From Prolixibacteraceae bacterium UBA6029 (lineage in GTDB: Bacteria > Bacteroidota > Bacteroidia > Bacteroidales > Prolixibacteraceae), in the NCBI GenBank assembly GCA_002429385.1, contig DIZL01000054.1, positions 3,071 to 44,988 on the forward strand: a stretch of DNA of 41,918 nucleotides, in the 5' to 3' direction. The notes under the pieces were generated by a model that was given only the letters and a program-made list of their open reading frames with translations, was not told where the DNA came from and did no database searches. Both the position numbers and the translations under genes were made by a program. This document shows positions 36,701-41,918 of the stretch, piece by piece (position 1 is the stretch's first letter; each line of letters begins with the position of its first letter).

Positions 36701-36971
36701 GAAGTGCATTTTGATCGTTGTCTTCATGCAGATAGGTATATACCGTTTGTCCGTCAAACCGGAATAAACCTTCCTGGGTGCCAATCCATAGATAGCCATT
36801 AGCGTCCTGTGTGATTGCTGTTGCCTTGATGTCCGAAAGGCTCTCCAATTCGCTTAATGAACTGAATTCCAAATTTGGCTGTTGGGCAAATCCATTGATT
36901 ACCAATAGTATTGTAATCAACAGGAATAACATTCTAAGATTGAAAAAGTGCAATTCCTTCATCCTGATCAA
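33723..36971 (-). CDS. Hybrid-type sensor histidine kinase with Reg_prop propellers and Y_Y_Y domain, no receiver
   Basis: A 1082-residue sensor. A signal/anchor (about 10-28) leads to a large periplasmic region of Reg_prop repeats (about 40-700; recurring GNLWIGT and GLNRFN words) expected to form two beta-propellers. A Y_Y_Y domain follows (about 720-785, YTYRLDGFDKEWVNA ... NYSNLNPGNYTFRVKA). A transmembrane helix (about 795-818), a coiled-coil linker, a HisKA domain with His860 (FSVISHDLRSPFN) and an HATPase_c domain (N box NLISNAIKF, DTGTGM, GSGLGLVL) complete it. The sensor half matches Bacteroides hybrid two-component systems that detect oligosaccharides, but the protein stops after the ATPase: no receiver and no AraC domain. 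A separate partner must exist elsewhere. ATGs at 36971 and 36962 are both possible starts. The neighbouring gene is a close paralogue. Confidence 0.88.
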   Translation of the reverse strand: MIRMKELHFFNLRMLFLLITILLVINGFAQQPNLEFSSLSELESLSDIKATAITQDANGYLWIGTQEGLFRFDGQTVYTYLHEDNDQNALPSSKILKLFADSRKNLWITTQEGLCRYNPEFDNFTPFKFEPSAYGVMSLYFTTVAEDQSGQLYVATEKTIYKFDPSQKKLAKVIDLKEGEINNFIFDTHNNIWIACTEDGGLHYFDQNTRQLTAFRNDPANKQSVSNQEISDIALLRDKLWIGTYGKGIDCYDTREKTFKHYITPYYYENYTTNFTIDSRKNLWVNTLGALKLFDPKTDSFYNYYNQPNNPRSLSLNLLRFYEDQQGNYWSLHSVGGVRVVKSLNKFMHYDTRAEKTWFTLQKNITCVSYDGSGSLWIGNSGNGIDVFNWKKHRIDRYVHKDTDQGSLGNGTIFCVFCDSKKQMWIGSNMGGLQKFIPETGKFESYLNRPNDTLSIANNDIRSISEDAGGNLWIAVHGKGVDRFDPKTKIFHHHNTKNNKLSQDYTFQVYNDSNGNLWVATAWALSLLRKGESLFKYFMFDKNDSTTISNDIISSIYEDGQHNIWIGTHNGLNRFNPKTQSFSRYSAGLKNKHVCSILSDRKNNIWVSTNTGISKFDSISHHFTNYDQSDGLLSRAFNDRSCCKNGKGEMIWGGFEGIDYFNPDSLITEAQPPRVVLTNFKLFNKSITYRNNSEIIEKHISFADKIVLNYQNNSFTIFYQGLDLANYPKISYTYRLDGFDKEWVNAETKREANYSNLNPGNYTFRVKAKYNDESWNVKETTIRLIIVPAWWMTLWFKALMVLLLLITPIGWFQLRIRRLRNQKGKLEKIVAERTSEIQSKNELLKDLNSTKDKLFSVISHDLRSPFNAILGFESLLIHNYYDFTDIERIDMISQVHTTSNQLYILVENLLNWAKLQNSTIQHYPVEFKLKEVILEKSELYQYIAEVKGITITHEIPDEITAYADIHLMETILRNLISNAIKFTTAGGSILVIARQMNSTIEISVTDTGTGMTSEQIDTLFSLETTQPKFGTSGEKGSGLGLVLCKEFVEKNGGKINVESQPGKGSTFRFTIPAAKAKMIQVI

Positions 36972-36982
36972 AAATACCGGTC

Positions 36983-37006
36983 GTTTAACAGGCCGTTAAA
37001 CTAATA
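36983..37006. promoter_or_regulatory. Shared element upstream of kinase 1, with inverted repeat
   Basis: GTTTAAC-N5-GTTAAAC (36983-37001) lies just before the start codon, and GGCCGTTAAACTAATA (36991-37006) matches GGCTGTTAAACTAATA upstream of the paralogous kinase gene in 15 of 16 bases. It may be a common promoter/operator part or simply sequence retained after duplication. Confidence 0.45.
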
Positions 37007-37032
37007 ATTATTATTGAATTTATTAGTATACT

Positions 37033-40000
37033 CTATTTGCCTTTTGCCGCAGGCATGGTGAAGCTAAAGGCGCTCCCTTTCCCGGGCTGGCTCTCAACAG
37101 TAATGATCCCACCATTTTTCTCCACAAACTCCTTGCACAAAACAAGACCTAATCCTGAACCTTTTTCACCGTTGGTGCCTTGTTTTGTATGAGTTGTTTC
37201 AAGATTAAACAGTCCGTCGATCTGCTCTTTGGTCATGCCCATTCCTGTATCTGTGACCGAGATATGAATTATATGGCGATCCTGACTGGCCTTTACATAG
37301 ATTGAACCTCCCATTGGGGTAAACTTGATGGCGTTGTTGATCAGATTCCGCAGGATCGTTTCCATGAGCTGAATATCCGCAAAAGGAATAAGTCCCTCCG
37401 GTATCTGATGATAAACGGTGATTCCTTTTGCCAGTGCAATGTTCTGGTACAGTTCTGAAATATCATTGATGATTTCCTTCAGGTTAAATGTGATCGGATG
37501 ATGCTGAATACTGCTGTTCTGTATTTTTGCCCAGTTCAGCAGGTTCTCCACCAGACTGTAAACCTGGCCTGTGGTCGTATGCACCTGGCTGATCATGTCT
37601 TTTCGCTCATCTTCACTAAATTCATCGTAATTGTTGACCAGCAAATCCTCAAACCCAAGAATGGCATTAAACGGACTACGCAGATCGTGTGAGATGACCG
37701 AAAAGAGCTTATCCTTGGTCGAATTCAAATCTTTTAGCATTTCATTCTTGTTTTGAATCTCAGTGGTGCGCTCGGCTACCAGTTTCTCCAGCTTTCCCCT
37801 TTGATTGCGTAACAGCCTTATTCTTATGAAGAAAAATCCAGCCGGAGCAATCACCAATATCAGGTACATCAGTGTTTTAAACCACCAGGTTAACCAAAAC
37901 GGCGGATCAATTCTCACATTTAACATACGGATTTCAGACGACCATTCCCCAATCCGGTTTTGACTCCTGACTTTAAAGATGTAATCTCCCGGATTAAGAT
38001 TCGTATAAGTGGCCGAGTTTTTACTCCCGACAACGTTCCAGTCCTTATCGAACCCCTTCATCATATAGGCATAGGTCTTTTTATCAGGAGCAGTATAGTC
38101 CAGCGAGGCAAACTCGAAAGTGATTACCGACTGTTTGTAGGTCAACCGCAATGCTTTTGTTTCCGAAATATCCTGTTTCAGGGGTGAAGGGTCATTTTCG
38201 TTGATGGCAATGGGGACGCTTTTGTTGAAGATCTGGAAATCAGTCAGCACAATGGGTGGATTAGACTTGTATTTTTTGATTTGTTCGGGGAAGAAGGTGT
38301 TATACCCGTTAATTCCTCCAAAATAGAGCATACCCGATTTGGCCTTGAACGCCGAATGTGGTTTAAAGTCGTCACCTTGCAATCCGTCCTCTTTCGAATA
38401 ATTATGGATTTCAGCAGTTTTGGGGTCATAGCTGGATATTCCTTTATTCGTGCTTACCCATATTCGGCCTTCCTGATCTTCAAGTGCGGCAAAGATATAC
38501 ATGCTGGTAAACTTACCTTGTGATTTGACCGGAATAAATCGATGGGCCGAAGGATCGTAATAGCATAGTCCCGAACCGGGAGTGCAGGCATAAATTATTC
38601 CTGAAGAGGTTTCCATCAACTGGTAAACCGTATTGTTGATCAGATTCTTGTTCTCCGAGTTAAACCGGATGAAGCTTTTCGTCAAGGGGTCGTAAAGGTT
38701 GATTCCGCCATTGGCTGTTCCGATCCATACATCACCCTTGCTGTCTTCAAGTATGGTATAGACCTTATTGTTGCTCAGGCTCTTCGGATCGTTTTCATTG
38801 TAACTGAAGTGAATAAACCGGTCCGTCTGATCGTCATAGAGGTCTAATCCACCTCCAAAAGTGCCGATCCACAGCTTCCCATCCTTCGTAGCCGCAAGGG
38901 CATAAATATTATTGTTGCTTATTCCTGAAGTCGTGTGGTCTGCTTTGAAGTTGGTGAACCGATGGGTCTTAAGGTTAAGCTTACTCATGCCGTTGCCCCA
39001 GGTTCCAATCCAAAGGTTGTCCTTATGATCTTCGGCTAAGGAGAGAATATTGTTCCCGGCAATACTATTTTGTCCAGGAAGTTGTTTATACACCCGCAAT
39101 TTTCCGGTTTTCCGGTCAAAATAATTTAATCCCCCTCCGTCGGTACCGATCCATAAATTAGTGTGGCGATCCTCCAGAATACTGAGAACAAGGTTGTTCG
39201 AAAGGCTGTTTGCCGAGGAGTTGTGCTTGTAATGATTAAAGCTGGCGGTACTCTTTTTATACAAATTTATCCCTCCGGCATAAACCCCAACCCAGATATT
39301 TCCATCCCTATCCTTGGTGATCGAATGCACAGAGTTGGACGACAAACTGTTAAGATCGATCTCATCGTTCGTGTAAAACCCGAATTGTTGCAAAGTGGAA
39401 TCCATTAGAGTTATACCGCCGTTTTCAGTTCCGATCAGAAGATTGCCGTTATTATCCTCGTTGACGCATAATACATTATTATTCGATAGTGAACTGACCC
39501 CTTGTGTGTGTTTGAAGGCCTTGAATTTACCGGTTTTACGGTCCATCAGATTGAGTCCTTCTCCAACGGTCCCGATCCATAAGCGTTGCCGGCTGTCTTC
39601 ATAAATAGTGTAAATGCTGTTTCCCGAAATGGCATCCCGGTTATTGGCATCCGCCTGGTAATGAATGAAAGTGCTGTCTTTCGCCGAGAACCGGTTTAGC
39701 CCCCCGTTTTGTGTTCCGACCCAGATGTCGTTTCTGCTGTCCTTGAATATATAGGTGGTATAATTGTCACTGATTGAGGTGGGCTTATTATTATCGTGTA
39801 AGAAGCGGGTAAAACGATTTGTTTTCGGATCAAACACGTTAACGCCCTCATTGGTAGCCAGCCATAACCGGCCCGCCTTATCTTCCAGAATTTTAATAAC
39901 ATTATTTCCTGAAAGGCTGTTAGGGTTATCGGGCTGGTTCAGGTATTGCTGAAAACTGTTGGTCTGGCGGTTAAATTTATTGATTCCTCCGCCCGATGTC

Positions 40001-40302
40001 CCAATCCAGATGTTCCCCTTCGAGTCTTCAATAATGTCCTGGATGTAACTGTTGCTCAGACTCCCCGAATCGGCGGTATTGTGGAAATACGCCCTGAACT
40101 GGTGCCCGTCGTAGCGGTTCAGCCCGTTACGTGTCCCAACCCACATAAACCCACGGCTATCCTGAATCATGCACAATACATTGGGATCGGATAAGCCGTC
40201 CCTGATTTCAATGCGCTGAAATTTAAGCTGCTGATTTTGGGTAAAACCCAATAATGAAATGAATTGGAGAAGTATAAATACTATGGTTCTGCAAATTTTC
40301 AT
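37033..40302 (-). CDS. Hybrid-type sensor histidine kinase with Reg_prop propellers and Y_Y_Y domain, no receiver (paralogue)
   Basis: A 1089-residue paralogue of the previous kinase with the same order of parts: signal/anchor, many Reg_prop repeats (for example GNIWIGTSGGGINKFNRQT and NLWIGTDGGGLNYFDRKT), Y_Y_Y domain (about 730-795), transmembrane helix (about 805-825), HisKA with His872 in FSVISHDLRSPFN and HATPase_c (NLINNAIKF, DTGMGM, GSGLGLVL). The cytoplasmic halves of the two kinases are almost the same (long identical runs such as SVISHDLRSPFNAILGFE), while the sensor halves differ more. This suggests a tandem duplication with change in ligand range. Again neither receiver nor DNA-binding domain is fused. 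The genes are separated by only 61 bp and could be transcribed together, though each has its own upstream element. Confidence 0.88.
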   Translation of the reverse strand: MKICRTIVFILLQFISLLGFTQNQQLKFQRIEIRDGLSDPNVLCMIQDSRGFMWVGTRNGLNRYDGHQFRAYFHNTADSGSLSNSYIQDIIEDSKGNIWIGTSGGGINKFNRQTNSFQQYLNQPDNPNSLSGNNVIKILEDKAGRLWLATNEGVNVFDPKTNRFTRFLHDNNKPTSISDNYTTYIFKDSRNDIWVGTQNGGLNRFSAKDSTFIHYQADANNRDAISGNSIYTIYEDSRQRLWIGTVGEGLNLMDRKTGKFKAFKHTQGVSSLSNNNVLCVNEDNNGNLLIGTENGGITLMDSTLQQFGFYTNDEIDLNSLSSNSVHSITKDRDGNIWVGVYAGGINLYKKSTASFNHYKHNSSANSLSNNLVLSILEDRHTNLWIGTDGGGLNYFDRKTGKLRVYKQLPGQNSIAGNNILSLAEDHKDNLWIGTWGNGMSKLNLKTHRFTNFKADHTTSGISNNNIYALAATKDGKLWIGTFGGGLDLYDDQTDRFIHFSYNENDPKSLSNNKVYTILEDSKGDVWIGTANGGINLYDPLTKSFIRFNSENKNLINNTVYQLMETSSGIIYACTPGSGLCYYDPSAHRFIPVKSQGKFTSMYIFAALEDQEGRIWVSTNKGISSYDPKTAEIHNYSKEDGLQGDDFKPHSAFKAKSGMLYFGGINGYNTFFPEQIKKYKSNPPIVLTDFQIFNKSVPIAINENDPSPLKQDISETKALRLTYKQSVITFEFASLDYTAPDKKTYAYMMKGFDKDWNVVGSKNSATYTNLNPGDYIFKVRSQNRIGEWSSEIRMLNVRIDPPFWLTWWFKTLMYLILVIAPAGFFFIRIRLLRNQRGKLEKLVAERTTEIQNKNEMLKDLNSTKDKLFSVISHDLRSPFNAILGFEDLLVNNYDEFSEDERKDMISQVHTTTGQVYSLVENLLNWAKIQNSSIQHHPITFNLKEIINDISELYQNIALAKGITVYHQIPEGLIPFADIQLMETILRNLINNAIKFTPMGGSIYVKASQDRHIIHISVTDTGMGMTKEQIDGLFNLETTHTKQGTNGEKGSGLGLVLCKEFVEKNGGIITVESQPGKGSAFSFTMPAAKGK

Positions 40303-40337
40303 ATTAAGTATTCAATAGATCAGGTGGTCGTCATAGA

Positions 40338-40353
40338 GGCTGTTAAACTAATA
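40338..40353. promoter_or_regulatory. Shared element upstream of kinase 2
   Basis: GGCTGTTAAACTAATA, 35 bp before the start codon, matches the element before the other kinase gene at 15 of 16 positions. Only the GTTAAAC half is present here; the GTTTAAC partner is not. Confidence 0.4.
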
Positions 40354-40480
40354 CTAATTTTTGGGAAAGGAAAATAAATCCCCTTTAATAGAAACGAACA
40401 TAAGTGCTGAAATTGCACCCCAGTCCTTCAGTTATGGTCAGGAAGTTTATTCCTGACAAGTGTAACGCACTAATATTAAG

Positions 40481-40627
40481 TTACTTTCTGATTAAATAGC
40501 CGGATGATCCCATAACCAGACAACCCTGCCCATCACCATTAAATTGTTTAATAACATCAATCAGACTCAATTCCACAGTACTTTCGGCACCCGCATTGCT
40601 GAATAAATATACAGCTCCGAAAAGCAT
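40481..40627 (-). pseudogene. Possible C-terminal gene remnant
   Basis: A 48-codon frame (MLFGAVYLFS ... GSSGYLIRK) ends at 40481. The open frame continues upstream to a stop near 40713 with protein-like text (WYSYPTLKVHSN, SGIDRKTGGIGV). No proper start or signal is seen and the protein is not recognised. It may be the tail of a decayed gene or chance. Confidence 0.2.
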
Positions 40628-40718
40628 TACTCCTATACCCCCTGTCTTTCGGTCTATACCAGAGAGGGTATTTGAGTGTACTTTAAGTGTAGGATAAGAG
40701 TACCATGTGTGTATATTA

Positions 40719-40784
40719 TGTGTTCATGAACACACAAGGTACACACAAGGTACACAGGAGGTACACACAAGGTATACACAAGGT
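40719..40784. repeat. Palindrome fused to five 11-bp direct repeats
   Basis: TGTGTTCATGAACACA (40719-40734) is a perfect 16-bp palindrome whose right end runs into five 11-bp units of the type ACACACAAGGT (40730-40784). The regular period of about one helical turn would place each unit on the same face of DNA. Confidence 0.7.
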
Positions 40785-41124
40785 GAGAGGAGAGGGTAAC
40801 GGGATACCAGAGGAATCAGGGACTGCAGGCTGGGAATTCGTTATTACAACCGGTTTCGGGTTTTGATGCTACTATATATATAGTATAGAACGAAAACTGG
40901 CGGTCTTACGCCGAATGGGGGATTTGTTGCCCCCGGGTTAAGATCTTTTCAGTTAGGTTGAAAATGGCATTTGCGGGGGTTTCGGGTTCAGGTTTGGATG
41001 GTTTACAGGTTAAAAGTGCCGCTGTGAGTATTCCTGTGATTGGATTAATGTTTTATAACAGCTTGATATCCAGAAAGGGGAATGGGGGTCATGAAAATAG
41101 TTTAAAAAAAGGTTTGATTTAGAT

Positions 41125-41154
41125 TAGGAAGAGTGGAAAAGGTATCTATCTTTG
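41125..41154 (+). promoter_or_regulatory. rRNA promoter-like module P1
   Basis: -7 element TATCTTTG at 41147-41154, followed by the shared start-region text CAGCCGCTAAAGAGG. The -33 TTG at the expected N19 distance is degenerate (TAG within GATTAGGAAG). Confidence 0.5.
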
Positions 41155-41258
41155 CAGCCGCTAAAGAGGAAAACGCATAGTGATCCTGATAGGCAAACGT
41201 TCTTTAAATGACTGAAAGGCAAACGATTAATCTGGATATCAAAATAAGTTTAAAAAGA

Positions 41259-41290
41259 TTAGGAAGGTTCAGATAAAAGGTATTTCTTTG
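41259..41290 (+). promoter_or_regulatory. rRNA promoter-like module P2
   Basis: TTTCTTTGCAGCCGCTTTCA around 41283 carries the shared start-region text, with GATTAGGAAG upstream as in P1. The -7 box (TTTCTTTG) departs from TAnnTTTG, so it may be weak or decayed. Confidence 0.4.
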
Positions 41291-41381
41291 CAGCCGCTTT
41301 CAAAGGAAAGTGTGTTCACGGGAACGGGAACAGGGGCGAAAAGGTTACCGGAATAAAAATCCAAAATATATCAAAAAAGTG

Positions 41382-41411
41382 TTGGATTATTAAAAGTAAA
41401 GTTTACCTTTG
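41382..41411 (+). promoter_or_regulatory. rRNA promoter module P3
   Basis: TTG (41382-41384), exactly 19 bp, then TACCTTTG (41404-41411): a full match to the Bacteroidota housekeeping promoter. It is followed by CAGCCGCTAAAAAC. Confidence 0.75.
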
Positions 41412-41561
41412 CAGCCGCTAAAAACAAAAGAGTTCATTGCAAGTATTGAGGGCATAACCTGAAGGAACAGAAAACGATCTGGGAGTCTGAAATTACAATA
41501 ACAACAGATGTTACAGAATAGTTTACCTGAAGGAATAAAAGGAGAAAATAAAAAATATCCT

Positions 41562-41591
41562 TTGGAAGTTTGGAAAAGCTTCTTAACTTTG
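41562..41591 (+). promoter_or_regulatory. rRNA promoter module P4
   Basis: TTG (41562-41564), exactly 19 bp, then TAACTTTG (41584-41591): a full match to the Bacteroidota consensus. It is the promoter closest to 16S and implies a leader of about 250 nt. Confidence 0.8.
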
Positions 41592-41744
41592 CCACCCCGT
41601 TAAAGACAAACGATTAGTAGAGTAGGAATAACGGAGGGAATACAAGCTTAAAAAAGATTGAAACGAGCCGAAAAGAAAGTTTCTTCGCAAGAGGAAAACC
41701 GGGAGAAAGGCGAGAAGATATAAACAAGTGCCGCAGGGCACGAA

Positions 41745-41763
41745 GTTCATTGAAAATATTGGG
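41745..41763 (+). promoter_or_regulatory. boxA-like antitermination sequence in the rRNA leader
   Basis: GTTCATTGAAAATATTGGG, about 80 nt before the 16S 5' end, resembles the conserved leader motif of Bacteroidota rRNA operons (GTTCTTTGA..ATATTG) and probably acts in Nus-dependent antitermination or in processing. Confidence 0.45.
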
Positions 41764-41844
41764 AAAAGGAAAAACAAGGAAGGAAACGCAAGAATAAATT
41801 TTGAGTTAACGTCACAGAGCTAGAGAATATTTAACTTTTATATT

Positions 41845-41918
41845 ACAACGAAGAGTTTGATCCTGGCTCAGGATGAACGCTAGCGGGAGGCCTAACACAT
41901 GCAAGTCGAACGGGATTG
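41845..41918 (+). rRNA. 16S ribosomal RNA, 5' end (truncated by the window edge)
   Basis: AGAGTTTGATCCTGGCTCAG (41852-41871) is the universal 5' 16S sequence, followed by GATGAACGCTAGCGGGAGGC and CTAACACATGCAAGTCGAAC. The mature 5' end is set at about 41845. Sequence details fit Bacteroidales-like Bacteroidota. The remaining part of the rRNA operon lies outside the window. Confidence 0.97.

Larger units (their letters stand above)
40354..41100. other. Long intergenic region between kinase 2 and the rRNA promoters
   Basis: About 750 bp without a clear gene. It holds a short minus-strand coding-like fragment (40481-40627), a palindrome and five 11-bp tandem repeats (40719-40784), and a TACTATATATATAGTA palindrome at 40870-40885. 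The remaining text shows nothing recognisable. No tRNA gene was found. Confidence 0.5.

Noticed and set aside
33723..40302. Full hybrid two-component systems (HTCS)
   Set aside because: The sensor halves fit, but both proteins end after HATPase_c. No receiver or AraC domain follows in any frame before the next gene.
41583..41777. 64-codon antisense frame in the rRNA leader
   Set aside because: It lies on the strand opposite to the rRNA leader, across promoter P4 and the boxA-like site. It has no protein-like features beyond low complexity.
40303..41844. tRNA genes in the long region before 16S
   Set aside because: No cloverleaf with a T-loop GGTTCRANTCC-type sequence could be found on either strand.

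Overview
The window comes from a Bacteroidota genome, most likely order Bacteroidales or a neighbour. Evidence: a PorP/SprF-type and an OmpA/PD40 envelope protein, type IX secretion (T9SS) sorting domains on secreted enzymes, Reg_prop/Y_Y_Y histidine kinases, few Shine-Dalgarno sites, promoters of the TTG-N19-TAnnTTTG type, and a 16S rRNA 5' end (from about 41845) with Bacteroidales-like sequence.

Layout. 1-3415: a PorP/SprF-like protein and an OmpA-family propeller protein (+ strand), set among purine-rich and GAAACTTGAAAC-type repeats. 3713-3978 and 8960-9224: two copies of a ~265-bp dispersed element with a 9-nt repeat ladder and a long hairpin whose arms co-vary. Between them lie a GH141-like beta-helix protein, a GH29 fucosidase and a lipoprotein alpha/beta hydrolase. 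9447-10714: a GntR (YtrA-type)/slipin operon with a clear palindromic operator. 11491-30867: a 19-kb run of nine glycoside hydrolase genes, all on the minus strand and closely spaced: GH43, GH42, GH2, GH2 (LacZ-like), GH2, GH29, GH5, GH44 and a GH-A clan enzyme. 31085-32212: a membrane-anchored AraC-type regulator directly upstream of them. 32425-33567: a DEAD-box helicase. 33723-40302: two paralogous giant sensor kinases. 40303-41844: a 1.5-kb regulatory region with repeats and four promoter-like modules in front of the rRNA operon.

How the genes fit together. The three GH genes at the end of the run (GH5_4-like, GH44, GH-A) carry T9SS sorting domains and should act at the surface or outside the cell on a beta-1,4-glucan backbone. 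The beta-galactosidases (GH2, GH42), fucosidase (GH29) and GH43 arabinofuranosidase/xylosidase would trim side chains. This set fits fucosylated galacto-xyloglucan or a related hemicellulose. No SusC/SusD pair, GH31 alpha-xylosidase or GH3 beta-glucosidase is present. A 13-bp direct repeat with 21-bp period sits upstream of the first enzyme gene and is the best candidate site for the adjacent AraC-type regulator.

Most notable: the co-varying hairpin element, the LacZ-like enzyme whose expected nucleophile glutamate reads as lysine, the AraC regulator with an extracytoplasmic beta-rich domain, and the tandem rRNA promoter modules. Enzyme family calls rest on motifs read by eye, so subfamily and substrate assignments are inferences.
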